Source: Paenibacillus urinalis (GTDB lineage Bacteria > Bacillota > Bacilli > Paenibacillales > Paenibacillaceae). From it: a stretch of 64,000 bases of DNA. The stretch spans positions 183,501 to 247,500 of the forward strand of contig NZ_CP118108.1 in assembly GCF_028747985.1 (NCBI RefSeq), in the 5' to 3' direction. A program made the translations under genes and the position numbers. This document shows positions 35,935 through 45,089 of the stretch, piece after piece. The notes below the pieces were generated by a model. The model ran no database searches. It saw only the letters and a program-made list of their open reading frames with translations, and had not been told where the DNA came from. Positions within the stretch are counted from its first letter, which is position 1. Every line of letters starts with the position of its first letter.

Positions 35935-37226
35935 GCTATAGTTCCTCCTTTTAACTTTTGAATCGCATGGATAAATACGTCTGGCTTGCCGAATCCGCCT
36001 GCTTTTGTAATCACGTACAGATCCTTGACGCCTATAAATTTCGAAATCGGCACACCAATTTCCAGCTCGTCCAACAATTCAAAGCCGCTGATATTCCACA
36101 TCATACAGATTTGCTTCGCCGTATCTCCGCCTGTCATGGAGACACCTGTAAAATAACCCTTCTCCAGCAGTCTTGCACAAACCTCACCGATGGCTCGCAC
36201 AATCTCGTTACTAACCTCGGTATGGTTAAGTCCTCTGGACTCGCCGGTGGTACGTGCTTGTTCGATATCGATCTGCTCTGCTGTGGAGTAGATCACAGTA
36301 TCCTTACCCTCTAAGGCCAGTGACTTCACTTCTTCAAATACACGTTCCATTTCTGCGTTGCGATCCGATGGCTCAGACACAGCCTTGTAAGATATAAATT
36401 GTACCGGGCACACATCCGTTTGTTCAAGCAGCTGTCTGAGCTGTGCGCGCGAGTTCTTGTTTACACTGCCGACGACAGTAAGAGTCGGACCTTGATTTTC
36501 AGCGATCGTAAGCTCTGAGTGAGCGTGTGATATAGCGTAATGCTCGGGCAGGTAGTTCGCAATCCCTGCTGAACCGGCCCATGCAAACGTATAGCTTAGC
36601 TGCTTCGTTGTTTGCAATATCCGTTCCAAATGATGCTCCTTGGTCGAGTCAACGAGCACATAAGGAACGGAGTTCTGCATAAAGTGTTTCAGCTTATTTT
36701 CAACATGATCTTTCCCGGCATCCAGATCACTTGCGGATATTTCACCGACCTCATACTTCGTTTGCAGCTTAAGCAAATCTGGAAGGTAAGAGAGAGTAAC
36801 CGGAGTCTTGGGATCATTTGCAATTTCTGTTTCACCAAGCGGGATACCATTCAAATAGTGGACACCGTTTAAGATGGTGCGATTGTTTTTGGGATAGCCG
36901 GGTGCAATCATCATAAAGTCAGGCTTAACGACATCATATAATGCATCGATCTCTGCACCGATATTTCCACGCATGGTGGAATCCATCTTTTTAAAAATGG
37001 TATTGAATCCGGCCTTTATTAAGAATTCCGCGGCCTTACTTACCCGCTGATAAGCTTCTTCCTGGGTGATGGAGCGGCTGTCTGTATCATAGACGACAGC
37101 ATCGTAGCTGCGAATGTTATCCTCATCCATATCAAATAATACGCTTGTTCTAAGGCCATGACGTGCGAGCTGAACTCCACTGTCATTGGCGCCAGTCAAA
37201 TCATCTGCAATGATGGCTAGTTTCAT
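35931..37226 (-). CDS. dtnK: Four-carbon acid sugar kinase (DUF1537; DtnK/OtnK family)
   Basis: 431 residues: KLAIIADDLTGANDSGVQLA at the N-terminus is the substrate-binding DDxTGA signature of DUF1537, and the C-terminal half has TGVSMTGGDTAKQI and ITKAGGFGKPDVF for ATP binding. It phosphorylates D-threonate, D-erythronate or a related acid at C4. The start is set at MKLAIIADD, behind AAGGAGGAGG; the longer frame adds 41 unrelated residues. The kinase feeds the PdxA2 gene that overlaps its end and follows a KdgT-type permease. Confidence 0.9.
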   Translation of the reverse strand: MKLAIIADDLTGANDSGVQLARHGLRTSVLFDMDEDNIRSYDAVVYDTDSRSITQEEAYQRVSKAAEFLIKAGFNTIFKKMDSTMRGNIGAEIDALYDVVKPDFMMIAPGYPKNNRTILNGVHYLNGIPLGETEIANDPKTPVTLSYLPDLLKLQTKYEVGEISASDLDAGKDHVENKLKHFMQNSVPYVLVDSTKEHHLERILQTTKQLSYTFAWAGSAGIANYLPEHYAISHAHSELTIAENQGPTLTVVGSVNKNSRAQLRQLLEQTDVCPVQFISYKAVSEPSDRNAEMERVFEEVKSLALEGKDTVIYSTAEQIDIEQARTTGESRGLNHTEVSNEIVRAIGEVCARLLEKGYFTGVSMTGGDTAKQICMMWNISGFELLDELEIGVPISKFIGVKDLYVITKAGGFGKPDVFIHAIQKLKGGTIA

Positions 37227-37281
37227 GCAGTTACCTCCTCCTTGAGAAAAACGAGTGCAAATTGAGGGGCTATTATAACCT

Positions 37282-38268
37282 CTATGCAGCTGGATTGTTA
37301 TATTTTTCGACGCCGCCGGATTTCTCCAATCGTTTGGATAAGAAGCCAATGAAGATCGGCAATAAGATGGCGGTCGTTACGACACTTGCCGCAATTTGTA
37401 CTGTGGCGATTTCAGCAATCGGTCCAAAGGAAGCATTCGCTGCGACGATCGCAGCCGGTGTACCTACTGCATTACCTGCTGTTGATCCTTCCGATGCACC
37501 GACAATTGGGTTCCAGCCAATGGCTCTGAAGAGCAGGAATCCGAGACCGCCTGTGAGCAGCACGGTTAGTACGCCTAGCAGGATACCACTAAGGCCACCT
37601 TGGATGATGGAAGAGAAATTGATGCCCATCCCCAGAGAAAAGGCGAAGAAAGGAACCAGCTTATCACTGCCTTTGTGCAGCCATTCTGCCATATTACGGT
37701 CCAGGTTACCAATAATTATGCCGACAGCCAGCGGAAGCAGTACTGCTACGAAGGACATCGGTGAGAACATTCCGTCAGCAAAGCCCATCGCGCCAAAGAT
37801 CGAGAGCGCTACCATGGTAAGAAACGGTCCGTCACTGAGTGCAAGGAAAGGGTAAGCTGCTTTGTCATCCTCTTTCCCGTATTGTCCAGCTAGTGCAATG
37901 TAGAGTCCACCGTTTGAGTTCGTCATGGCGGCAATAATGGCGAGAGGCGCTAGACCCAGAAATAGTCCGGTTGAAGAATCGGCAAACATGATGGCAATCA
38001 ATCCGATGATTGCGCCGACGGCCCATTTAAACACCAGCAGCGTAACACCCTTTGCAACAGATGAACCCGCTGTTTTAAACGTAATTTGCGTACCGGCGAT
38101 CAATAGGAATAGTGCAATAAGCGTGCTTGAACTGTTGACAAATAAGGCTTCGGTAAAGCCGCCAATCCGCAAAGCGTTTGGAGCAAATGTATTGATACAT
38201 GCCCCGATGAGAAGAGGGACAACCATCATGCCGCCAGGGATCCGATCTAACGTCGCTTTAATATTCAT
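37282..38268 (-). CDS. 2-keto-3-deoxygluconate permease family transporter (KdgT-like)
   Basis: 328 residues and about ten membrane helices. IPGGMMVVPLLIGACINTF and GGFTEALFVNSS at the start, and ASEGSTAGNAVGTPAAIVAA near the end, match KdgT proton symporters for sugar acids. In this operon it is expected to import the four-carbon acid processed by the kinase and dehydrogenase. GGAGCTAAC precedes the ATG. Two 20-base repeated elements lie upstream. Confidence 0.9.
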   Translation of the reverse strand: MNIKATLDRIPGGMMVVPLLIGACINTFAPNALRIGGFTEALFVNSSSTLIALFLLIAGTQITFKTAGSSVAKGVTLLVFKWAVGAIIGLIAIMFADSSTGLFLGLAPLAIIAAMTNSNGGLYIALAGQYGKEDDKAAYPFLALSDGPFLTMVALSIFGAMGFADGMFSPMSFVAVLLPLAVGIIIGNLDRNMAEWLHKGSDKLVPFFAFSLGMGINFSSIIQGGLSGILLGVLTVLLTGGLGFLLFRAIGWNPIVGASEGSTAGNAVGTPAAIVAANASFGPIAEIATVQIAASVVTTAILLPIFIGFLSKRLEKSGGVEKYNNPAA

Positions 38269-38326
38269 ATTGTTAGCTCCTTGTGTAATCGTTTTAATAA
38301 AGCGTTTGCAGGAACAATACTATATC

Positions 38327-38348
38327 ATGTTGTTTATTTTAGCAACAT
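38327..38348. promoter_or_regulatory. Candidate operator 1 of the sugar-acid operon
   Basis: ATGTTG and CAACAT form an inverted repeat around TTTATTTTAG. A related 20-base element is found at 38379, with 14 of 20 positions alike. This copy lies 59-80 bases before the permease start and abuts a TATAGT-like -10 on the minus strand. Confidence 0.55.
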
Positions 38349-38378
38349 TAAAATTATGTAAATGTGCCTAAATTTAAA

Positions 38379-38398
38379 AATTGTTTAAATATGCAACA
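38379..38398. promoter_or_regulatory. Candidate operator 2 of the sugar-acid operon
   Basis: AATTGTTTAAATATGCAACA shares TTGTTTA and GCAACA with operator 1. The two begin 51 bases apart, about five helical turns, as for an activator or looping repressor. The divergent-domain PrpR-N regulator upstream is the likely binder. Confidence 0.5.
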
Positions 38399-38407
38399 CA
38401 TTACGCA

Positions 38408-38446
38408 ATAAAAAAAGCGTAAACTTATTCATTCTTAAGTTTACGC
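38408..38446 (-). terminator. Terminator overlapping the regulator stop codon
   Basis: GCGTAAACTTA pairs with TAAGTTTACGC over an eight-base loop, and the minus strand continues into T7. The stem begins inside the last codons of the regulator gene, so the regulator is a separate unit from the permease operon. Confidence 0.88.
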
Positions 38447-40119
38447 CATAGGGTGGCTCGATTAATCCCTAATCGCTCCGCTGCCTTGGATTGATTATTA
38501 TTTTCTTCTTGCAATACATAGGAGATAATTTCTTTTTCAATTTCTTTTAATGTACCTGTAAGCTCTATGGAATTCGAGGCCTTCGAAGTAGAGTATCCGT
38601 CTAATAATCGGGAAACTGTATTTGCTGAAAGTACATACTCCGTTTCGTTCATGGCTGCTTGTTTAATCAGCTGCTTTAGCTGGCTTATAGACATATGGGA
38701 TGCTTTTTGCTGTATCAGCTGCAATGCATCTTCCTTAATCTTGATTGCCGTTGTTCCATATTTCTGATAATAATCCGATAGAAAATGCTGAATCAGTGAT
38801 GGCAGATCATCCAGTCTCTCCAAGAGGGTCGGCATGATGATGGTATTCAGTTTAAGATGTGGAGGCCAATGCTCGTTCAGTGCCTGTTCACTGATAATGA
38901 ATATTCCAACCTGCTGATTCAGGCAGGACTCAATAAATGCGATCCATTCTGGATCCTCAATGCGGTGCTCCACATGATTCAATTCTACATTTCTTACTTT
39001 GGCCAGTGGAATGTCGCTTAATACACCTGGAGGAACTTGCTTCAGATCGATCTGGAGCAGCAGCCCTCCATTGGCATACGTTTGATGAATATACTTCACC
39101 AAGTAGGACTTTCCTGTATCCTCCTCACCCAGCAAATGAATGGGCTCATGATACTTATAGAGCATGTTAATATGGCTTAACGTTGTGCGCATAGCAGTGG
39201 ATTCAGCTACAATGGGCTCTACGGATGTCTCATAATAGGCTTTGATGCCAAGATGAGCAAAGGCATAGGGCTGTCCCTTTTCCAAGGAGTAAACCTTGTA
39301 GCTGATACGGTTTATCGTCGTTTCATAGGCGTTAACGGTGAGCTGATAGTCATCAACTATAAAAACATTTTGAACCTTCGATTGATGAAAATCGATATTC
39401 GTGTTGGTCACATAGATATGGTTCTCTGTCAAAGGGTTATGGTCAAAATCGTTCAACTGTTCGTATACGACTTCATTATGCTCATTCAATATGATGAGGT
39501 TGGGATGCTCATTCATCACGAGCTCATTCAAAATTAACGATATGGTGTTGTTCTTGCTCAAATAGCGATAAATAAGCTGGGCATCATCCAGCGCTCTCAA
39601 TATCGATTCTTTACCGGATTGAATCAGCAGCCCCTTCATGCCATAAGCATTAGCTGTATTCACGGTAATAACATCCCCCACAATTTGGCGGTAACCTGCC
39701 GCCTTTAACTCAAGCAGCAGTCTTGCCACATCCTCGGAGCTGTGTATGGTATACACCTTTAGAGGCAAATCCATCAGATCAATAATCGATTGTGCGCCTG
39801 ATGTAATATTGGAGAATCCGACGATAGCCGTTTGACCATTAAACTGACTGGCTAGCGTTAGCGAACGAATCATATCGTAACCCGAAAGGTGGACGTCGAT
39901 GACGGGAATCGTCACGGCTTCTTTAATGAATTGAGCCGTCCCTCCGCGGCTAATAATAACTTCTGCCCCGTTTTTTTCTGCCCTAGCTGCGAGTTCGGCT
40001 CCTCTGCCAAGATCACCGATCGCATATTGAATATCTAAGTGGGGAAATAGCGGAATGCACTCTTCTATAATAGGAATCATCGCTTCATAAGGAGCAATGA
40101 TGTGGACGTGTGTACGCAT
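38425..40119 (-). CDS. PrpR-N domain regulator with degenerate AAA domain and Fis-type HTH
   Basis: 564 residues. Residues ~1-190 are the PrpR N-terminal sensor domain (DLGRGAELAARAEKNGAEVIISRGGTAQFI, VIDVHLSGYD, VGFSN). A PAS-like part follows to ~310. An AAA-like domain has LLGEEDTGKSYLVKYIHQTY in place of Walker A. The C-terminus is a Fis-type helix-turn-helix (NNNQSKAAERLGINRATLWRKL). The GAFTGA loop that touches sigma-54 is absent, and no -24/-12 promoter is visible before the permease gene. It probably acts on sigma-A promoters. It likely senses an intermediate of the sugar-acid pathway it precedes. Confidence 0.85.
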   Translation of the reverse strand: MRTHVHIIAPYEAMIPIIEECIPLFPHLDIQYAIGDLGRGAELAARAEKNGAEVIISRGGTAQFIKEAVTIPVIDVHLSGYDMIRSLTLASQFNGQTAIVGFSNITSGAQSIIDLMDLPLKVYTIHSSEDVARLLLELKAAGYRQIVGDVITVNTANAYGMKGLLIQSGKESILRALDDAQLIYRYLSKNNTISLILNELVMNEHPNLIILNEHNEVVYEQLNDFDHNPLTENHIYVTNTNIDFHQSKVQNVFIVDDYQLTVNAYETTINRISYKVYSLEKGQPYAFAHLGIKAYYETSVEPIVAESTAMRTTLSHINMLYKYHEPIHLLGEEDTGKSYLVKYIHQTYANGGLLLQIDLKQVPPGVLSDIPLAKVRNVELNHVEHRIEDPEWIAFIESCLNQQVGIFIISEQALNEHWPPHLKLNTIIMPTLLERLDDLPSLIQHFLSDYYQKYGTTAIKIKEDALQLIQQKASHMSISQLKQLIKQAAMNETEYVLSANTVSRLLDGYSTSKASNSIELTGTLKEIEKEIISYVLQEENNNQSKAAERLGINRATLWRKLKNE

Positions 40120-40227
40120 ATGTCTCCTGCCTTTATTTATTACTAACTTATGTAACCTGTCCTGCTTATCTTATTATAACCAACTTATGTAGGAACCGCA
40201 CTTAAGAGCACAAGCGCTCACATGACA

Positions 40228-40605
40228 TCAGTCCTTCTCGTTTTGTGCTGCTTTTTTCAGCTTTGCTATATTTTGTATCAGATCTCGGAGCGTAGATTCC
40301 ACAACGGGATCACCACGAAGCTGTACGTTGTAATCGGCTTCAGTTTCTCTAATAATCTTCAGTATATATTCTTCTTGTGGCTCAGGATTAATCTCGTATT
40401 TCTGCTCTCTGCCATTCAACCAATCGATAGAAACCTCATATAGATCAGCGATTCTCTGCAGCATGTCCAAGTCAGGCTCTCTTATTCCGTACTCCCAGTT
40501 TGCATAAGTGCTGCTGCGTTTTAGACCTAACTTTTTGGATACGAAGACCTGAGACCATCCTCTGTGTTCTCTTTGTTGCTTCAGACGATCTCCCAAGACA
40601 GACAT
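40228..40605 (-). CDS. XRE-family helix-turn-helix regulator
   Basis: 125 residues: RLKQQREHRGWSQVFVSKKLGL, then SSTYANWEYGIREPDLDMLQRIADLYEVSIDWLNG, an XRE/Cro domain of the SinR/DUF-type used in Bacillales. A short helical C-terminus follows. TAGGAGGGAT precedes the ATG. Three palindromes of the form TACAC-N5-GTGT lie upstream and are its probable own operators. It could be a prophage-like or stress repressor; the Spo0E-like gene on the other side of the control region may be a target. Confidence 0.92.
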   Translation of the reverse strand: MSVLGDRLKQQREHRGWSQVFVSKKLGLKRSSTYANWEYGIREPDLDMLQRIADLYEVSIDWLNGREQKYEINPEPQEEYILKIIRETEADYNVQLRGDPVVESTLRDLIQNIAKLKKAAQNEKD

Positions 40606-40662
40606 TATGAAATCCCTCCTAAAAAGTTAGTTTAGCATGGTTACACAGAATAAAGTTTTATT

Positions 40663-40731
40663 TACACAATAAGTGTTCATGTACACGAATTGTGTAGACA
40701 AGAACGAGGAAATTTATACACCATACGTGTA
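40663..40731. promoter_or_regulatory. Three TACAC-N5-GTGTA operators upstream of the XRE gene
   Basis: TACAC AATAA GTGTT at 40663-40677, TACAC GAATT GTGTA at 40682-40696 and TACAC CATAC GTGTA at 40717-40731. The second and third have perfect five-base arms; start spacings are 19 and 35 bases. A TTACAC half-site at 40641 may be a fourth. The sites sit in the ~425-base gap between the XRE and Spo0E-like genes, the rest of which is AT-rich without a gene. Confidence 0.75.
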
Positions 40732-41030
40732 AAAAGTTTATAAAATATAGTTGCAAAATGTGGAAAAAGTAGTAAAATAGACGAAAAGAGAGGTTTTTCT
40801 CTCATTCATATCATTTTCAGAATTATTTTTGTTAGCTCTAATTAAGAGTACATATAGGTTAGTTTTGATATATTTTATCTATATATAGTTTGATGGAGAC
40901 AACTCATGATTGAGAATTAAGAGATTGAGATTTACCATCCGAACTATTCTTAAATTAGGGTTAAATTCCACAGTAATACTCACTAGCATGACTCATTTTG
41001 TGTAAGTACAAACATACTAAGGGGGAATTC

Positions 41031-41210
41031 ATGTTGGGGAAGATTTCAATTTACTCACTTATTGAGAAGAAGAGACATGAACTCAATCTTCTGGCCGATT
41101 GGTATGGTTATAACTCTGAAATTGTACTTGCGAAATCCAGAGAAGTAGATGACGATATTAACAAATACTACAGTCTGGTTAAACAGAAGAGTGCTCACGA
41201 TCATCAGTAA
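41031..41210 (+). CDS. Spo0E-like aspartyl-phosphate phosphatase
   Basis: 59 residues. EKKRHELNLLADWYGYNSEIVLAKSREVDDDINKY is the Spo0E signature of two helices, with the SREVD variant of the SQELD motif holding the catalytic Asp. Such proteins remove phosphate from Spo0A~P and delay sporulation. ATG 41031 follows GGGGGAATTC. A clear terminator follows, so it is a single-gene unit. Its presence supports a spore-forming host. Confidence 0.88.
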   Translation: MLGKISIYSLIEKKRHELNLLADWYGYNSEIVLAKSREVDDDINKYYSLVKQKSAHDHQ

Positions 41211-41269
41211 CCCGCATTCTGTATTCAGGAAGCGATTATTCGCTGTGAGATGTTAATTATAGTGCTGCT

Positions 41270-41298
41270 GAGACCCATTTTAACGAATGGGTCTTTTT
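41270..41298 (+). terminator. Terminator of the Spo0E-like gene
   Basis: AGACCCATT pairs with AATGGGTCT around TTAACG, followed by T5. Confidence 0.88.
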
Positions 41299-41354
41299 GT
41301 GATCTGTATCTTTCAAATGTCTTTAGAAATCTGTTACTATGGAATAGAATAGGG

Positions 41355-41391
41355 AGGTAAACGTATACAACTGAAACTGTAAACGCCTACA
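41355..41391 (+). promoter_or_regulatory. Two cre-like (CcpA/LacI-type) sites before the GH3 gene
   Basis: AGGTAAACGTATACA at 41355-41369 fits the cre consensus WTGNAANCGNWNNCW with one mismatch; CTGTAAACGCCTACA at 41377-41391 fits with two. They lie 100-135 bases before the GH3 start codon, so carbon catabolite control of this glycosidase is likely. Confidence 0.6.
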
Positions 41392-41489
41392 CTCTTCGTT
41401 TTTCTTGTATTCTTTCATTTATATAGCAATATGAATCAATCTCATAAATCATTTAGTACTTTCGAAAAAACATTTCAGGAGGGAATCAT

Positions 41490-44276
41490 TTGAGCTCACA
41501 ACTTATCGGTGTTCCATTAGAAGGATTTGCAGAATTCAGTAGAAAGGTCGCGGCAGAAGGTGCAGTACTGCTCAAGAACGATGGACAAGTGCTGCCTATA
41601 CAACGTTCCGAAAACGTTTCAGTTTTTGGACGTACTCAGGTAAATTACTATCGCAGCGGTACCGGATCAGGCGGCAGTGTCAATGTGGTATATACGACCA
41701 ATCTGCTGGATGGCCTTCGCGCAAAGTCTCAAATCGAGGTCAATGAGGAGCTAGCAGCTACCTATGAAAAATGGATTGAACAAAATCCATTCGATAACGG
41801 CGGAGGCGGATGGGCAGCCGAACCTTGGCATCAGAAAGAAATGCCATTGACCGATGAATTGGTATCTGGGGCTAGAAGCAAATCTGCAAAGGCAATTGTT
41901 GTGATCGGGCGTACAGCTGGTGAGGATCAGGATAATGCGAACGAGCAGGGAAGCTATCAGCTGACGGATGATGAAAAAGCGATGCTGACCATGGTAACGA
42001 AGTATTTTGAACAAACCATTGTCGTGCTTAATGTCTCCAACATCATTGATATGAGCTGGCTGGACGATGCAAGTCATGTTTACCCGATTTCGGCAGTGAT
42101 CTATTCATGGCAGGGCGGAATGGAAGGCGGAAATGCGATCGCCGATGTGCTGGCAGGGGATGTTACGCCGAGCGGTAAGCTGACCGATACGATTGCATAT
42201 TCCATCGAGGATTATCCTTCGACCCGTAATTACGGTCATGAGTTTAAGAATCTGTACGAGGAAGATATTTACGTAGGTTATCGTTATTTCGAAACCTTCT
42301 GTCCGGATAAGGTGCAGTTTGCATTTGGATATGGACTGTCCTACACGACCTTTTCAATTGAGAATGATGGTGCGACGAAGGGGAGCGAAGGTGGAGCCGA
42401 ATTTATTGAATTGAAGGTCAAGGTAACTAACACAGGCAGCGCTTATGCGGGCAAAGAGACTGTTCAAGTCTATTACGAAGCGCCGCAAGGGAAGCTGGGA
42501 CAGCCTGCCCGAGCGCTTGCCGCTTTTGCCAAAACAAAGCTCCTTGAGCCGGGTGAATCAGAGCAGCTGACACTCCGCTTCTCCGTTGATTCTATGGCTT
42601 CCTACGATGACAGCGGCGTAACAGGGCACCCATCGGCTTACGTATTGGAAGAAGGGGTGTATCGTTTCTATGTCGGCAGCAGCGTTAAACAGCTGGAAGC
42701 AGTAACGGTAGACGGGCAGGAAGGCTATATTCTTGAATCGCTTGTCGTCGTGGAGCAGCTGCAGGAGGCGATGGCGCCAACGGAAGGCTTCAAGCGGATG
42801 ATGCCTGGTGCACGCCAGGCGGATGGCACATATGAGCTGTCGGCAGCCGAAGTTCCCACACGGAAGATTTCTCTTGGAGAGCGAATTGAGAAGAATCTTC
42901 CACAGACACTAGCACAGACGGGAGATCAAGGCTACAAGCTGAAAGATGTGCATGAGGGTAAAGTCAGCATTGAGCAATTTATTGCTCAGCTGAGCGACCA
43001 GGATCTGGCGGCTATCGTTCGGGGCGAGGGTATGAGCAGCCCGCTCGTTACGCCAGGGACGGCTTCGGCTTTTGGAGGTGTCAGCGACAGTCTGCTAGGC
43101 TTCGGTATTCCTGTTGGATGTACAGCAGATGGCCCTTCCGGCATCCGGATGGACAGCGGGCAGCAGGCAACACAGGTGGCAATCGGCACACTGCTTGCAG
43201 CGACATGGAATGTGGATCTGGTCGAAGAACTCTATGTGATGGAAGGCAGAGAGCTGGTCCGCAATGAAATCGACACTCTACTGGGGCCGGGCCTTAATAT
43301 TCGCCGCAGTCCGCTGAACGGCCGGAACTTTGAGTATTTCTCCGAAGATCCACTGGTAACCGGTTTGTTTGCAGCAGCTTGTACGCGCGGAATTCGCAAG
43401 GGAGGTTCTTTTGCTACACTGAAGCATTTTGCCTGCAATAACCAGGAGAAGTATCGTACCAAAGTCGATGCGGTCGTATCGGAGCGTGCTCTGCGTGAGA
43501 TTTATCTAAAGGGCTTTGAAATGGCCGTAAAACAAGGTGGGGCAAACTCCATTATGACCTCATATAATCCGATTAACGGCCATTGGGCTGCTTCCAATTA
43601 TGATCTGAACACGACGATTCTCCGCGGTGAATGGGGATATAAAGGGATCGTGATGACGGACTGGTGGGCCGTGATGAACGATTCGGCGAACAGCGGTCCA
43701 GCAGACCGTAAGAACACGAACTTTATGATTCGCGCTCAGAACGATCTCTATATGGTGGTCAGCAACTATGGAGCGGAAACGAACGCGTATGGCGATAATA
43801 CGATAGAATCCCTGGAGAACGGCACGCTCACGCGTGGGGAATTACAGCGTAATGCCATCAATATTTGTGAGTGGCTGATGCAGGCTCCGGTGTTCTCAAG
43901 AGATACGTTTATTAAGGAGAGCGTGGAGCAGTTTAAGGCGAGTGTATCCCTGCATCCAGAACAGGTGCAGACGGTGGCAGAGGAAGGTCAAGTGAAGATC
44001 GTGCCAGACAGTCCAGCGGTGATTAAAGTCGAAGCGCCGGGAGTGTACCGCATTTTTGCAAATGTCATGTCTCCAGATGGCGAGCTTGCACAAAGTGCTT
44101 GTAACCTGATGCTGAACGGACAAGTGGTCACTACGGTCCAAACGAACGGAACGGAAGGTAAGTGGGTGAAGCTGAAGCAGATCAAGGTGGAGCTCGAAGC
44201 AGGTCAATATGAATTGACGTTTGAGCATATCAAGCCAGGTATGCATATTGACCAAATTGAATTCAAGCAAGTGTAA
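41490..44276 (+). CDS. GH3 beta-glucosidase-like enzyme with swapped domain order
   Basis: 928 residues. The usual C-terminal GH3 domain comes first (AAEGAVLLKNDGQVLPI near 18), then a fibronectin-III-like domain (~290-420), and the (alpha/beta)8 catalytic domain last: ADGPSGIRMDSG, LLGPGLNIRRSPLNGRNFEYF, LKHFACNNQE and the nucleophile Asp near 722 in GIVMTDWW. The order is permuted relative to classical GH3 but is known in a subgroup of Firmicutes enzymes. The last ~100 residues look like a small beta-sandwich carbohydrate-binding module. No signal peptide, so the enzyme is probably cytoplasmic. TTG 41490 follows GGAGGG. Confidence 0.92.
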   Translation: MSSQLIGVPLEGFAEFSRKVAAEGAVLLKNDGQVLPIQRSENVSVFGRTQVNYYRSGTGSGGSVNVVYTTNLLDGLRAKSQIEVNEELAATYEKWIEQNPFDNGGGGWAAEPWHQKEMPLTDELVSGARSKSAKAIVVIGRTAGEDQDNANEQGSYQLTDDEKAMLTMVTKYFEQTIVVLNVSNIIDMSWLDDASHVYPISAVIYSWQGGMEGGNAIADVLAGDVTPSGKLTDTIAYSIEDYPSTRNYGHEFKNLYEEDIYVGYRYFETFCPDKVQFAFGYGLSYTTFSIENDGATKGSEGGAEFIELKVKVTNTGSAYAGKETVQVYYEAPQGKLGQPARALAAFAKTKLLEPGESEQLTLRFSVDSMASYDDSGVTGHPSAYVLEEGVYRFYVGSSVKQLEAVTVDGQEGYILESLVVVEQLQEAMAPTEGFKRMMPGARQADGTYELSAAEVPTRKISLGERIEKNLPQTLAQTGDQGYKLKDVHEGKVSIEQFIAQLSDQDLAAIVRGEGMSSPLVTPGTASAFGGVSDSLLGFGIPVGCTADGPSGIRMDSGQQATQVAIGTLLAATWNVDLVEELYVMEGRELVRNEIDTLLGPGLNIRRSPLNGRNFEYFSEDPLVTGLFAAACTRGIRKGGSFATLKHFACNNQEKYRTKVDAVVSERALREIYLKGFEMAVKQGGANSIMTSYNPINGHWAASNYDLNTTILRGEWGYKGIVMTDWWAVMNDSANSGPADRKNTNFMIRAQNDLYMVVSNYGAETNAYGDNTIESLENGTLTRGELQRNAINICEWLMQAPVFSRDTFIKESVEQFKASVSLHPEQVQTVAEEGQVKIVPDSPAVIKVEAPGVYRIFANVMSPDGELAQSACNLMLNGQVVTTVQTNGTEGKWVKLKQIKVELEAGQYELTFEHIKPGMHIDQIEFKQV

Positions 44277-44292
44277 TAAAAGGTTTCACATA

Positions 44293-44319
44293 GGCCTCCG
44301 CGTTTGCGGTGGCTTTTTT
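44293..44319 (+). terminator. Terminator of the GH3 gene
   Basis: GCCTCCGC / GCGGTGGC with one mismatch and a GTTT loop, followed by T6. Confidence 0.8.
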
Positions 44320-44568
44320 GCTTGTGGGTGGTTCTAATGTATAAATTGAAGTTTAAGCTGGCAGGTTTGTGTGTTTAAATCAAATCTGTGGCAAGATTGC
44401 AGCGCAATAATTCACTTAATTCACAAGGATCTGTTACGGAATTCCAACAAACGGACAAGTTCCATTGACCTTATCATTAGACCCGTTGTAAGATGTCCCT
44501 GAATGCTGAAGTGAGACGAGTTAGTTACCCGTCTGACACGGTATATAGCAGGAGAGGACAGGTGGATA

Positions 44569-44877
44569 ATGAACAAATCAAGCAAGAATGCAATGCGTTT
44601 TTTTAGTGTCGTCGGAATGATCGAGGGCATTTCCTTCATTTTATTGCTTGCGATTGCCATGCCTTTGAAATATGCATTTGATATTCCAGCAGCTGTAACC
44701 ATTGTGGGGGGAGCACACGGATTTTTGTTTGTTCTTTACATCATCGCCATAGCGATAGCGGCATTTCTAAACCGCTGGTCGATCAAGATGGTGCTTGCTG
44801 CACTCGTCGCCTCCATCATACCTTTTGGACCTTTTATTATTGATCGCAGAATTCGCAGAAATTTGGCGGTTGCCTGA
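44569..44877 (+). CDS. DUF3817 membrane protein (YdzA-like)
   Basis: 102 residues with three hydrophobic helices. FFSVVGMIEGISFILLLAIAMPLKY and GGAHGFLFVLYIIAI are the DUF3817 landmarks, and the end RRIRRNLAVA is basic. GGAGAGGACAGG precedes the start. The family is of unknown function and is usually a single gene, as here. Confidence 0.88.
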   Translation: MNKSSKNAMRFFSVVGMIEGISFILLLAIAMPLKYAFDIPAAVTIVGGAHGFLFVLYIIAIAIAAFLNRWSIKMVLAALVASIIPFGPFIIDRRIRRNLAVA

Positions 44878-44927
44878 TCGATTGCAAGCGAGCATAGAAG
44901 CGTCATAGAATATAAAGAGTAGCAGTA

Positions 44928-44959
44928 AAGCTGTTGAGGTGATCTCATCAGCTTTTTTT
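44928..44959 (+). terminator. Terminator of the DUF3817 gene
   Basis: AAGCTG-T-TGAG / CTCA-T-CAGCTT with a five-base loop and T7. Confidence 0.85.
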
Positions 44960-45089
44960 CTTTTGAAGATATGAGAAGAAGGTGTATATGTAAATACTTA
45001 CATAAAAATCTTAAATTTTATCATTATACATCGATTCTTGTCATTATTTCTCGGGAAATAAGCTTTGTAACTCGCTAAAATACTCTCTA

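Noticed and set aside
40641..40731. CRISPR-like array from the repeated TACAC units
   Set aside because: Units are 15-base palindromes at unequal spacing in a promoter region; they are operators.
18424..41298. Repeated GACCCA hairpins at 18424, 34881 and 41271 as a dispersed mobile repeat
   Set aside because: Only the terminator stems agree; flanks differ, so common terminator sequence is the simpler reading.
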